Positions 54,594-64,000 of a stretch of DNA of 64,000 nucleotides are shown here, one piece after another. The number at the start of each line of letters is the position of its first letter. Position 1 is the first letter of the stretch. Source of the DNA: Methanobacteriaceae archaeon. Its GTDB lineage: Archaea; Methanobacteriota; Methanobacteria; Methanobacteriales; Methanobacteriaceae. Location: the NCBI GenBank assembly GCA_027318585.1, contig DAHVOW010000001.1, forward strand, positions 50,001-114,000, read 5' to 3'. The translations under genes were made by a program, and so were the position numbers. Below the pieces are notes generated by a model that saw nothing but the letters and a program-made list of their open reading frames with translations, did not search any database and was not told the DNA's origin.

Positions 54594-56000
54594 ATGAAAA
54601 TGTTGATTAATGGGGAATTAAAGGATAAAAATGCTAAAATAAAAGTTATTAATCCTTTCAACAATGAAGTAGTTGATAAAGTTCCCCTGGGAGATGTGGA
54701 AGACGTTACAGAGGCCATTTCGGCGGCTAACCAGGCCCGTAAAATAATGAGCAAGATGTCTTCTCGAAAGCTTTCCCGTATCCTGATTGATGTTCAAGAA
54801 GAGCTCAAGGAAAATTCAGAGGAGATGGCCCGTCTGATAACCCTGGAGACCGGGAAGACTATAAGGGACTCACGTGTGGAAATGCAACGCTCATTGGAGA
54901 CACTACAATTATCCGCAGAGGAGTGTAAACGTGTATACGGTGAAACCATCCCCATGGATGCGGCTATTACTGGAAAAAGTGTTTTTGGTTTTACTGTGAA
55001 AATCCCCTTAGGAGTGGTGGCTGCCATTACACCCTTTAATTATCCAGTTAATCTGGCCATTCATAAATTAGCACCGGCCTTAGCTGCCAAGAACACCGTA
55101 GTATTTAAACCATCCCTCACCGCCCCCCTGGCTGCCATGAAACTGGCCCAGATCATGGCCCATCATCTTCCAAGAGGAGCGGTTAACTGTGTTACTGGCC
55201 TGAGCAGTGACATAGGGGATAAACTGGTTACCAGTCCGGTTATAAGTAAAATATCCTTCACTGGAAGCGTTCCCACTGGATTGTCCATAGCAGAGAAAGC
55301 TGGTTTGAAAAGGCTTACCCTGGAACTGGGTGGTAACGATCCCCTGGTGGTCTTAGACGACGCTGATATTGATGCTGCTGTCACCGCCGCTGCGGCCGGG
55401 TCCTATCTTAACGCTGGGCAGGTATGCATTGCCGTTAAGAGAATAATTGTGCAGGAAAATGTGGCAGATGATTTTGTGGCGGAATTAGTTCGTTTGACTA
55501 AAAAAATCAAATTAGGAGACCCTCTGGATCCTGAAACAAATATGGGGCCACTCATTGATGAACAAGCGGCCATAATCGTGCAGAATAAAGTGGAAGATGC
55601 CATCAAAGAGGGCGCCCAGCTCCTGTGTGGTGGCGCAAGAAATAAGGCATTCTACCAGCCCACCGTCCTGGACGAAGTGCAACCGGATATGGAGGTGGTT
55701 CGGGATGAAACTTTCGGACCAGTTTCGCCCATTATAAGAGTCAGGACTGAAAAAGAAGCATATAAAATGGCCAATTACACGAAATATGGGCTGCAAGCCG
55801 GGGTTTTTACTCAAGATATAAACCGGGCCAAACGGGCGGTGAAGAATATAGAAGCAGGATCAGTTCTGGTAAATAAGCAACCAACTTTCAGGACAGATAA
55901 CATGCCATTTGGTGGTTTTAAAATGAGCGGTGTGGGTAAAGAAGGTGTTAAATATGCACTTGAAGATATGACCCGTACCAAGATGGTGATCATTGGCTAA
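54594..56000 (+). CDS. cofA: Lactaldehyde dehydrogenase (CofA-like aldehyde dehydrogenase)
   Basis: A 468-residue aldehyde dehydrogenase: NAD site [17 protein letters not shown], catalytic Glu in [11 protein letters not shown], catalytic Cys in [12 protein letters not shown], and the C-terminal [14 protein letters not shown]. In methanogens the closest group oxidises L-lactaldehyde to lactate for coenzyme F420 (CofA). Non-specific aldehyde dehydrogenases of similar length exist, so the substrate is inferred. GGAGGTTT precedes the ATG. Confidence 0.8.
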   Translation: MKMLINGELKDKNAKIKVINPFNNEVVDKVPLGDVEDVTEAISAANQARKIMSKMSSRKLSRILIDVQEELKENSEEMARLITLETGKTIRDSRVEMQRSLETLQLSAEECKRVYGETIPMDAAITGKSVFGFTVKIPLGVVAAITPFNYPVNLAIHKLAPALAAKNTVVFKPSLTAPLAAMKLAQIMAHHLPRGAVNCVTGLSSDIGDKLVTSPVISKISFTGSVPTGLSIAEKAGLKRLTLELGGNDPLVVLDDADIDAAVTAAAAGSYLNAGQVCIAVKRIIVQENVADDFVAELVRLTKKIKLGDPLDPETNMGPLIDEQAAIIVQNKVEDAIKEGAQLLCGGARNKAFYQPTVLDEVQPDMEVVRDETFGPVSPIIRVRTEKEAYKMANYTKYGLQAGVFTQDINRAKRAVKNIEAGSVLVNKQPTFRTDNMPFGGFKMSGVGKEGVKYALEDMTRTKMVIIG

Positions 56001-56030
56001 TCTTAGTCAAACTCAAAAAAAGGTGATTTT

Positions 56031-56255
56031 ATGTATACCAACGGTCAGCTCAGGATATTACAAGGAGAAATTACTGAGAAAGACATCCAGGCCATGCCCA
56101 GATTGATGGAAGGATTCAAAGTGGGTGATAGCGTGGCCATTATCCATGATGATGATTTAAGAGACTTGCTGGATGATTATTATGAACTGATAATTAGTTA
56201 CAAAGAACTGGTGGAAGAACTTACCGCTATAAAAAGATCCATAGGTCTGTTATAG
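56031..56255 (+). CDS. Hypothetical small acidic protein
   Basis: A 74-residue protein, rich in Asp and Glu with a C-terminal helix (YYELIISYKELVEELTAIKRSI). It has no cysteines, membrane span or known motif. It follows the aldehyde dehydrogenase by 30 bp in the same direction, with AGGTG before the ATG. Not recognised. Confidence 0.6.
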   Translation: MYTNGQLRILQGEITEKDIQAMPRLMEGFKVGDSVAIIHDDDLRDLLDDYYELIISYKELVEELTAIKRSIGLL

Positions 56256-56289
56256 ACTATTAAAAGAGGACCTTTTAAGGTCGTAGTCT
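56254..56289. terminator. Nested hairpin between convergent genes
   Basis: An outer stem AGACTA/TAGTCT (56254-56259, 56284-56289) surrounds a perfect palindrome GACCTTTTAAGGTC (56269-56282). T-rich DNA (ATATTTTTATATTT) follows on the plus strand. It overlaps the stop codon of the small acidic protein and probably ends transcripts from both sides. Confidence 0.55.
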
Positions 56290-56336
56290 TCTATAGAATC
56301 ATATTTTTATATTTGAAATCTACACAGATTTTATTC

Positions 56337-57059
56337 TCATTTTAAAAATGCTTCCACCAGGTTACGGGCCTCATTAAGAGATTCTAATGGTATTCCATGG
56401 GGTATATCACCTAAATCACCAACAACACCTTTTAAAACGCCTTCTCCAGCCCCCAGGAACATTCCTTCACTGGTAACGCCTAAGAAATTTTCAGGAGGTA
56501 AAATGGCCACAGCCACTTTATCACCATCTTTAAGGGTTAAATCATTGGTAACTACAGTAATTGCACGTTTACCTAAGTTTAAGTTGCATATTAAAAGTTT
56601 TTCAGCAGCAGGATGTTTGGCTACACTTAGTATTTCCCCTTTTTTAATGTCAATTCCCATTACCGGGTCCTTAATCTCTCCTAAAAGAATCCTGTTCCTT
56701 AGACCATTGATGGTGTTGATGAAAAACTTTATCTTGGCCAAGACTTCCTCCAATTTCTCCCTTTCAGCACGATCTGCCATCTGCAGGAACTGACGGTTCC
56801 AGAACTCGCCGCCCAAGGCCTCCACTACTTCCTGGCAGAGGTTTTCCAAGGAGGTTAGTTGATCACTTTGGGCCATTTCAGCTGGTGAAAGGTAAGAATA
56901 ATATAGTGACTGGACTTCAGGAACCATCTTATGGGCAGCTTCTAAGGCTTGTTTTTTACTCCATCTTCCTTTGAGGTTGGCCCGGTCCACGGTTCTGATA
57001 AACAGTTCAACTGACTTTTCAGTCACTTTAAGTCGATAATCGTTGCTGGTATCCCACAT
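56337..57059 (-). CDS. tRNA-binding (EMAP/Arc1p-type OB-fold) domain protein
   Basis: A 240-residue protein. The N-terminal about 130 residues are helical with no known motif; the rest is a tRNA_bind OB-fold ([53 protein letters not shown]), as in Arc1p, EMAPII and the MetRS C-terminal domain. It may supply tRNA to an aminoacyl-tRNA synthetase. I use the ATG at 57059 because GGTGACACC stands before it. Confidence 0.85.
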   Translation of the reverse strand: MWDTSNDYRLKVTEKSVELFIRTVDRANLKGRWSKKQALEAAHKMVPEVQSLYYSYLSPAEMAQSDQLTSLENLCQEVVEALGGEFWNRQFLQMADRAEREKLEEVLAKIKFFINTINGLRNRILLGEIKDPVMGIDIKKGEILSVAKHPAAEKLLICNLNLGKRAITVVTNDLTLKDGDKVAVAILPPENFLGVTSEGMFLGAGEGVLKGVVGDLGDIPHGIPLESLNEARNLVEAFLK

Positions 57060-57316
57060 GGTGTCACCGTATGATATTGTGGATATTATCAAGTAAATGA
57101 ATTTAGTTTTTAATAATTTGATAATTTAAATCTATTATAATATCATATTCTACATTTTTTTGTTTTTTAATCATAAAATTAAGTTAACGGTGTCTATTTT
57201 TCGAAATATTTAAGTAGGGTGAGGTTTTTAAATTTATTTAGTTTAAGGTAACATCCTGGAGCATTCCATAATAGGATATGCCCAGGAAAATGATAAAAAA
57301 AGGCAGTTGGTTTAAG

Positions 57317-57637
57317 ATGGTGGAGTTAACAAATCTATACAACTTGGATGTGTACACCACCCGCGGTAAATACGTGGGACGGATTCAGGACGTCGTGTTG
57401 AATATTAAAAAAGGTAGAGTTTCAACACTGAAGGCGGTTGCCGTGAATCATGACAAAAAAAGTGTGGGTATTAAGGACGTTATTACCAAGAGTATACGTA
57501 TAGTGCCCGAAACCGATGAAATCCGGCCTCTTAAAGAAGAAGGAAGTATAGACATACCTTACGAGCGAGTACAGGCCGTGGGGGACATACTGTTAATCAG
57601 TCCCGAAATAAAAGAACCTGCAGTGCCTCCACAGTAG
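57317..57637 (+). CDS. PRC-barrel domain protein
   Basis: A 106-residue protein starting VELTNLYNLDVYTTRGKYVGRIQDVVLNI, a PRC-barrel strand pattern, ending in a proline tail. PRC-barrel proteins bind RNA or partner proteins in ribosome assembly and cell division. The start is uncertain: the ATG at 57317 fits the family, while ATGs at 57278 and 57290 add a basic leader. It is followed by the aspartate dehydrogenase gene 11 bp later. Confidence 0.75.
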   Translation: MVELTNLYNLDVYTTRGKYVGRIQDVVLNIKKGRVSTLKAVAVNHDKKSVGIKDVITKSIRIVPETDEIRPLKEEGSIDIPYERVQAVGDILLISPEIKEPAVPPQ

Positions 57638-57648
57638 GAAGATAGTTC

Positions 57649-58413
57649 ATGAAGGTTGGAATTCTTGGATGCGGCGCCATAGCTAACATAATAACTAATT
57701 TTTCCCAAGAGGGCAAGCTTGGTGTCGAAATTGCATTTTTTTACGACCGGGATATGGAAAAGGCAGAGAATCTGGCATCACAAGTGGATGGCAGGGTTGT
57801 TCTGAACCTGGAGGACATGCTAGACGAAGTGGACCTGGTTATAGAGGCTGCTTCTCCCCGAGCTGTGAAATATATGGTTCCCTTAATTTTAGAAAAGGGT
57901 AAAGATGTACTGATCATGAGTGTAGGGGGACTTATGAATCCCCAAACAAGGAATAATCTTGAATCAATAGCTAAAAAGAACAACGCCAAGATCCATGTGC
58001 CCTCCGGCGCGATAGTTGGTTTAGATGGCATAAAAGCAGCATCGATTGGTAAAATCCAAAAGGCGACCCTTATAACCCGTAAACCACCCCGTTCATTGGG
58101 TATAGAAGCTGAAAAAGAAACCATCCTTTACCAAGGAAAGGCCAGTGCAGCAGTTGAAAAGTTTCCCCTAAACATCAATGTGGCCGCTACCTTGAGCATC
58201 GCAGCGGGTATGGAAATAGAGGTACAGATAATTGCTGACCCCCAGGTAGATCGTAATGTGCATGAGGTCCGGGTAAGGGGTGACTTTGGGGAATTTAGAA
58301 CAGTAACCGAAAACGTCCGTTGTGCTATCAACCCAAAAACAAGTGTTATGGCCGCTTATTCAGCTATTAAACTCCTTAATAGTTTGAATGAAAATCTTCA
58401 GGTAGGCACCTGA
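57649..58413 (+). CDS. nadX: L-aspartate dehydrogenase
   Basis: A 254-residue protein with Rossmann motif [34 protein letters not shown] and [13 protein letters not shown], matching the aspartate dehydrogenase (NadX) family, which makes iminoaspartate for NAD synthesis. The downstream [21 protein letters not shown] C-terminus also fits. It starts 11 bp after the PRC-barrel gene. Confidence 0.9.
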   Translation: MKVGILGCGAIANIITNFSQEGKLGVEIAFFYDRDMEKAENLASQVDGRVVLNLEDMLDEVDLVIEAASPRAVKYMVPLILEKGKDVLIMSVGGLMNPQTRNNLESIAKKNNAKIHVPSGAIVGLDGIKAASIGKIQKATLITRKPPRSLGIEAEKETILYQGKASAAVEKFPLNINVAATLSIAAGMEIEVQIIADPQVDRNVHEVRVRGDFGEFRTVTENVRCAINPKTSVMAAYSAIKLLNSLNENLQVGT

Positions 58414-58498
58414 AACTTTATTTTATATTTGAATCCTATTATATCACTCCAATTCATTATATTCTCAAGATATATTGTCTCATAGGTTGGGCGTTCAG

Positions 58499-59236
58499 AT
58501 GAAAGAATGTGAAATTTATTCAGATTTAAAAATTCCCTGCAGTTCAAAGATAGTGGTAAGAGCTGACGGAAGAAACTTTCACAGGCTGGCCCGAGAACTG
58601 GCTCTGGAAAAACCCTACGACAAGAATTTTGCAAGTATAATGACCATGGTAGGAATCGATATCTTCCAGGAATTCAGCCCGATCCTGGTTTACATCTTTT
58701 CTGATGAGATCAATATTTTACTGGGAGAAATCCCCTTTGCAGGACGGGTGGAGAAGATTGATTCTGTTTTTTCTGGTTTCATTAGTAGCAGTTTCACTCA
58801 CAACCTGCTTATGAATAATCAGGACCATGAACAGTTATCGGGCCCTATATCCTTCGATTCTCGTATTGTACCTCTTTCAACGGAAATGGTAGTGAGATAC
58901 TTCCAAAAAAGACAAAGTGCAGCCTGGAGAAACTGTCTTAATGGATACGCTTACTGGACACTGCGAGATGAGCATTCATCTCAAAAGGCGGTTCAAATCC
59001 TGAGAAAACTAAAAATCAAAGACCTAAACGATTTACTTTTTAATAAAGGGATTAAAATAAGTGAATTACCATCCTGGCAACGCCGTGGAATGGGCATCTA
59101 CCGTAGAGACGTTGAAGTAGCAGGTTTCAACCCTGTTGAACAAAAAAATGTTATTTCGATTCGTAAAAAGGCTTTTATAGACTGGAAATTACCCCGATTT
59201 GGCTCTGATTTTTTTGAAGGGCTGGAAAAATTTTAG
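58499..59236 (+). CDS. Thg1-family tRNA(His) guanylyltransferase-like protein
   Basis: A 245-residue protein with the 3'-5' polymerase catalytic motifs VRADGRNFHRLA and YIFSDEINILL, which hold the metal-binding Asp and Glu of Thg1. Archaeal Thg1-like proteins repair 5' ends or add G-1 to tRNA-His in a template-dependent way. I use the ATG at 58499, with GGTTGGGCG upstream; a TTG at 58475 is possible. It stands 9 bp before a JAMM gene in the same direction. Confidence 0.86.
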   Translation: MKECEIYSDLKIPCSSKIVVRADGRNFHRLARELALEKPYDKNFASIMTMVGIDIFQEFSPILVYIFSDEINILLGEIPFAGRVEKIDSVFSGFISSSFTHNLLMNNQDHEQLSGPISFDSRIVPLSTEMVVRYFQKRQSAAWRNCLNGYAYWTLRDEHSSQKAVQILRKLKIKDLNDLLFNKGIKISELPSWQRRGMGIYRRDVEVAGFNPVEQKNVISIRKKAFIDWKLPRFGSDFFEGLEKF

Positions 59237-59245
59237 TGAGCAGTT

Positions 59246-59722
59246 ATGGCCGAGCAAACACCCGCAGATGATAAAAAGGGCATCTTAGACAAGTTAATTG
59301 GTTATTTACTAGGCAATGACAAGCAAGAATTCCTGGAAGTGCACATAGATGCTATCCTCATTGATGAGATAATCAATATCGCCATAGAATCTCATCCTAA
59401 CGAATTCATAGCACTTTTAGAAGGAAAAATCGAAAAGGAAGTATTAAAAATTAAGGGACTGGTTTTTCTCCCGGGAGAAACATCTAACGAGGGCGCTGTG
59501 ATGCAGACCTTCATGAAGCCCATAAGCACCGGAACCATAGGTTCAGTTCACAGTCACCCCGGTTTTAATGCCAGTCCTTCCAATGCTGATCTTTATTTTT
59601 TCTCTAAAAATGGACTTTTCCACTTAATAATTGCCGAGCCATACAATAGAAATAGTATACGGGCTTACAACACGGTGGGGGCTGAAATCGGGTATAAAAT
59701 CATTGAAGATTACTTAAATTAG
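59246..59722 (+). CDS. JAMM/Mov34 family metalloprotease-like protein
   Basis: A 158-residue protein with a full JAMM zinc motif: EFIALLEG (catalytic Glu) and SVHSHPGFNASPSNAD (HxHP then S and D). Related archaeal enzymes remove SAMP ubiquitin-like modifiers or cleave thiocarboxylate carriers. The first 30 residues are a charged leader. It follows the Thg1-like gene by 9 bp. The window also encodes a ThiS/MoaD-like protein ending in GG. Confidence 0.88.
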   Translation: MAEQTPADDKKGILDKLIGYLLGNDKQEFLEVHIDAILIDEIINIAIESHPNEFIALLEGKIEKEVLKIKGLVFLPGETSNEGAVMQTFMKPISTGTIGSVHSHPGFNASPSNADLYFFSKNGLFHLIIAEPYNRNSIRAYNTVGAEIGYKIIEDYLN

Positions 59723-59749
59723 TTCTTCTTTTAGACCCTTAAGATGCTG

Positions 59750-59833
59750 CTATAAGAATGTCACAAAGATCAGGTAAAAAATCACGACTAGGACTAAAAA
59801 CCCAACGATCTGTATTATCTGTGATCTGTCCAT
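59750..59833 (-). CDS. Very small single-span membrane peptide
   Basis: A 27-residue frame: MDRSQIIQIV, then a hydrophobic span of about 16 residues (VLVVIFYLIFVTFL). A near-perfect ribosome binding site GGGAGGT stands 6 nt before the ATG on the minus strand, and a TATA-like T-rich element lies about 45-55 bp further upstream. I cannot name it; small peptides like this often regulate membrane proteins. Confidence 0.6.
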   Translation of the reverse strand: MDRSQIIQIVGFLVLVVIFYLIFVTFL

Positions 59834-59903
59834 TTTCAACCTCCCTTTCTTCTACAGAGTCTTAGTTTACGTTTCTATTATAAAAAAATAGCCAACTTTA
59901 TTT

Positions 59904-61484
<1,581 letters not shown>

Positions 61485-61777
61485 ATTAATTCACCAGCTT
61501 GTGTGTTTTCATTTCATAATATTAGAGTTAGGGTGTTTAAATCTTTGGTGACCATTTGGAGGTTACCCTATTGGGCCTATAAAATAGAATTTTTTCAAGA
61601 AATAATTAATCTTACCCTCACAACGACCTTTAAAAACTGGTTATAATCATTTAAGACCGGAGAGCTGAAATATATCCTTAAATAGTGGATGGGATATATT
61701 GTTTGACAACCTATGGACATTTGTTAAATAAATAATGAATTAATGATTAGACATTATGAAATTAATGAGGTGATAGG

Positions 61778-62116
61778 ATGGTTTCAGTAGATGAATTTGT
61801 GATCGTAAGTTCTAATTACGTACCTGGATACGAAATTTTAGAAACAAAAGGATTTGTTTATGGTCTGACCGTGCGCAGTCGGGGTGTGGGTGGACAAATA
61901 GGAGCAGGAATCCGTTCCATGTTCGGTGGAGAGATCAAAGAATACGTGCATATGATGGAAGAAACCCGTGAGGAAGCTCTGCAGAGAGCTATTCAACATG
62001 CCCAGGATATGGGGGCTAATGGCATAATCAGTGCTCGTTACGATTCCAACGATATATCCGATATAATGCAGGAAATACTGGTTTATGGAACCGCAGTAGT
62101 GATTCAAAAAGAATAA
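61778..62116 (+). CDS. YbjQ/UPF0145-family putative heavy-metal-binding protein
   Basis: A 112-residue protein matching the YbjQ/UPF0145 fold: EILETKGFVYGLTVRSR, IGAGIRSMFGGEIKEYVHMMEETREEALQRA and ANGIISARYD. Function unknown despite the name. AGGTGATAGG stands before the ATG. It is immediately followed by the TIM-barrel gene, with the stop and the next start touching. Confidence 0.85.
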   Translation: MVSVDEFVIVSSNYVPGYEILETKGFVYGLTVRSRGVGGQIGAGIRSMFGGEIKEYVHMMEETREEALQRAIQHAQDMGANGIISARYDSNDISDIMQEILVYGTAVVIQKE

Positions 62117-62875
62117 TTGGATAAAATGTTTGAGGGCCATTTAGAATTAAATAAGATTTCATTACCCCGTACTCTTCTGGGAACATCGCCTTTTATTGGT
62201 GCAGCACAGTTCGGACATCGAGCTCGCCTTTATCAGCTTGATCTCTACAGTAACCCCGAAAATATGCTCAGGATCATCAGAACCAGTTACGACCTGGGTG
62301 TGAGGGGGATACAACTTTTACCCTACCCCCCGGTGATTCAGGCCCTGGAAATGGCCAGGGAGGAGGGAATGAAGATCGATGTTATAGGCACAGTACGTCC
62401 AGATCAGGAAAATGAAGACATTAAACTCCTGAACAGCCTGGATGCCAAGGTCATGCTCCTCCATGCTATGATAACCGACCAGGGAGACTGGGATTTCATT
62501 GCCCAAAACTTGGATCGGATTAAGGAAGCAAATGCCATTGCCGGTTTAGTGACACACCGCCCTTTCCATACCACCAGTAAACTGCTGGAATCTCCCGTGA
62601 AGGATCTTTTTGAGGTGTACATGTTACCTGTAAACCGGCTGGGCTACTTGATGGACTGTGAGCAAAATCTGGAGAAAGAGCGAACCCAACTCCGGGACCT
62701 GGTTCTGGAATTAGACAAAACCATAATCGGCAAGAAACTGCTAGCGGCAGGGATAATGACGCCCCAAGACGCCTTTGAATACCTTAAAACAGTGGACTAT
62801 GTGGATATGGTGGCAGTGGGTATTGCTTCAGAAAAAGAGGCTCAGGAAACATTTGGAATTCTTTCTAAAAAATAA
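62117..62875 (+). CDS. TIM-barrel, aldo-keto-reductase-like hypothetical protein
   Basis: A 252-residue protein: LGTSPFIGAAQFGHR, then SYDLGVRGIQLLPYPPVIQALE, VDMVAVGIASEKEAQ. The strand pattern looks like an aldo/keto-reductase barrel without clear catalytic Tyr/His motifs. It starts at TTG 62117 right after the previous stop, or ATG 62126 with TTGGAT upstream. Function not known. Confidence 0.72.
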   Translation: MDKMFEGHLELNKISLPRTLLGTSPFIGAAQFGHRARLYQLDLYSNPENMLRIIRTSYDLGVRGIQLLPYPPVIQALEMAREEGMKIDVIGTVRPDQENEDIKLLNSLDAKVMLLHAMITDQGDWDFIAQNLDRIKEANAIAGLVTHRPFHTTSKLLESPVKDLFEVYMLPVNRLGYLMDCEQNLEKERTQLRDLVLELDKTIIGKKLLAAGIMTPQDAFEYLKTVDYVDMVAVGIASEKEAQETFGILSKK

Positions 62876-62904
62876 AGTCTTTTAAATCTTTGGATAATAA
62901 AAGC

Positions 62905-63888
62905 CTAATTATCCCTTCTTTCTTTTAAAAGTTTCATAAAATCCCGGGAATTTTTAAGTTCCTCCATCTCCCAGTTATGCACCACCGGCACTCCCTCAAT
63001 GGAGTTTAATTTTCGCCGGTTGGCCAGTATAAAAGCTGCTTCGGTATCAGTTATTGATGATATATCCCGTAGATTTACGGCCATCTTGGCTAGTAGCTTT
63101 TGGTTTCTTTGTTTATCAAGATTAGCGATTATAGGCTGAGCATCTTTAGATTTAGTTTGGTCAGGTTTAGCCAGGGCATCGAAGGGCGTGCGGTTGGTCT
63201 TTATCACCCCGTATCCTAAATCTTCCAGTTCTGGGTGTTCGGATTCTCTAATTTTAGCATCTTCGGCAGTTATAGGGACTTGAAAGAGATTTACAGATAC
63301 TGTAATCTTCATGTTCAGTATTCGCTCCAGAACCATGGCCGTTTCAGGGTGGGCCCGGGCCCTTCCAGTTTCATATTTATAAATGGTCTCCCGGGATACA
63401 TGGGCCAGATCAGCCAGTTCCTTTAAGGATAAATCCTGCTCCTCGCGGATATCCTTTATGATTTCACCATCAATCTGCACGTAATATCCGCCTCTAGCTG
63501 CGAATACTTCAGGATAGAGGTTGTCAACTATCAAGTTACGGAAGGTTTCCATGCCTATGACCGGTATTCCGTGACGCTCGTAGACCACGTCCTCCTCCAG
63601 ATACTCGTTTTTAGACTTCACACCCACTACCAGTGGTGAAGCCAGGAGGGTGTTGGCAACCATCTTTATTTCCCGGGCCTGTTCCTGGCTAAAACCATCC
63701 ACATTAACCAGGACTTTCATTAAAAGTAGTATTAATTCTCGCCGGGCGACCAGGTCAAAGCAACTCCGATCATATATATTAGAAGTTTCAAAACCATGGT
63801 TGGTTAAAGTTTTAGTGATGTCAGAGATTAGTTCTTCTCTTTGCACTGGAAGATTCGCAAATGGCAGGAGATCACCCCGGTGATGCAA
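62905..63888 (-). CDS. Putative HTH-type transcriptional regulator (archaeal Xre family)
   Basis: A protein of 320-327 residues. An N-terminal nuclease-like or dimerisation domain with the motif CFDLVARRELILLLMKVL, a central Xre-type HTH (LSLKELADLAHVSRETIYKYETG, residues about 130-180) and a C-terminal helical tail. Known from many archaea as a conserved regulator of unknown target. The start is uncertain: TTG 63888 gives 327 residues; a GGTGATC on the minus strand at 63870-63876 points to CTG 63867; a GTG further in also exists. Confidence 0.82.
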   Translation of the reverse strand: MHHRGDLLPFANLPVQREELISDITKTLTNHGFETSNIYDRSCFDLVARRELILLLMKVLVNVDGFSQEQAREIKMVANTLLASPLVVGVKSKNEYLEEDVVYERHGIPVIGMETFRNLIVDNLYPEVFAARGGYYVQIDGEIIKDIREEQDLSLKELADLAHVSRETIYKYETGRARAHPETAMVLERILNMKITVSVNLFQVPITAEDAKIRESEHPELEDLGYGVIKTNRTPFDALAKPDQTKSKDAQPIIANLDKQRNQKLLAKMAVNLRDISSITDTEAAFILANRRKLNSIEGVPVVHNWEMEELKNSRDFMKLLKERRDN

Positions 63889-64000
63889 TTGTACAATAAT
63901 ATATTATATGTAGGTTTTGATGACACAGATTCCAGTAGTGGAATGTGCACCACTTATGTATGTGCTGTGGTGCTGGAGAAACTTAAAAGTTGCGGTATGA
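63889..64000 (+). CDS. tiaS: tRNA(Ile2) 2-agmatinylcytidine synthetase TiaS, 5' end
   Basis: The frame runs off the window end. It begins with a short leader and GFDDTDSSSGMCTTYVCA, the N-terminal signature of TiaS, which attaches agmatine to C34 of tRNA-Ile2 so that AUA can be read. The first codon is TTG at 63889, with GGTGAT ending 4 nt upstream. The TTG of the divergent regulator on the other strand directly abuts it (CAATTG). Confidence 0.85.
   Translation, partial: MYNNILYVGFDDTDSSSGMCTTYVCAVVLEKLKSCGM

Overview
This window comes from a hydrogenotrophic methanogenic archaeon of the order Methanobacteriales, most likely a Methanobacterium-type organism. The evidence is the gene content: the end of mer, a complete archaeal CODH/acetyl-CoA synthase cluster, a por operon with the extra porE/porF polyferredoxins, a YcaO protein of the McrA-thioglycine type, MfnE-like and CofA-like coenzyme biosynthesis enzymes, archaeal tRNA modification enzymes (RaSEA, TiaS, TtuA-like), aEF-1beta, Pth2, geranylgeranyl reductase, and archaeal TATA boxes with GGTGAT/GGAGG ribosome binding sites. 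I see no CRISPR array, transposase, integrase or phage gene. Nearly everything is chromosomal housekeeping DNA.

Layout. 0-3.2 kb: end of mer, an SPL-type radical SAM protein, RaSEA and a DUF998 membrane protein. 3.2-6.2 kb: an AT-rich, possibly acquired pair, an MFS exporter divergent from a TrmB-type regulator, with two identical 22-bp palindromes between them. 6.3-15 kb: a HIGH-type nucleotidyltransferase, then a long minus-strand run (dehydrogenase-like protein, CcdA plus thioredoxin lipoprotein, DUF89, M50 protease, ThiS/MoaD-like protein, TtuA-like thiolase, dihydropteroate-synthase-like protein). 15.2-19.8 kb: porCDABEF followed by a class I fumarase alpha subunit. 19.9-26.8 kb: the phosphate regulon (phoU, pstBAC, two pstS paralogues, a PhoU-domain regulator with an HTH). 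27.9-28.05 kb: tRNA-Thr(GGU) and tRNA-Leu(UAA). 28.3-31.1 kb: a small ferredoxin, geranylgeranyl reductase and a HEAT-repeat protein. 31.2-39.4 kb: the CODH/ACS operon cdhABC-cooC-cdhDE-ferredoxin on the minus strand, divergent from a nickel/cobalt ECF-type transporter (39.7-41.5 kb). 41.5-44.4 kb and 53.3-54.5 kb: two archaeal type-IV-pilus-like secretion modules. 44.7-64 kb: mixed housekeeping genes on both strands, ending in the start of tiaS.

How genes work together. CODH/ACS makes acetyl-CoA, Por carboxylates it to pyruvate, and fumarase belongs to the onward partial TCA route; CODH/ACS needs nickel, and the divergent M-N-Q transporter probably supplies nickel or cobalt. Several sulfur-transfer or ubiquitin-like parts are present (ThiS/MoaD-like, TtuA-like, a JAMM protease). 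Genes for tRNA maturation (RaSEA, TtuA-like, Thg1-like, TiaS, Pth2) are scattered through the window.

The most interesting items are not whole new gene systems but signals that standard gene calling misses: (1) a pair of inverted repeats with an identical 25-nt spacer in the cdh/nickel-transporter intergenic region; (2) two TTCAC-N5-GTGAA-type palindromes around the pst promoter; (3) twin 22-bp operators between the MFS and TrmB genes; (4) a 57-residue ferredoxin and a 66-residue class III signal-peptide pilin that have no ATG/GTG/TTG start and seem to begin at ATA and ATT behind G-rich ribosome binding sites; (5) a 27-residue single-span membrane peptide with a very strong ribosome binding site; (6) a frameshifted small membrane-protein remnant. 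All functional statements come from motif reading by eye; no database search was run.
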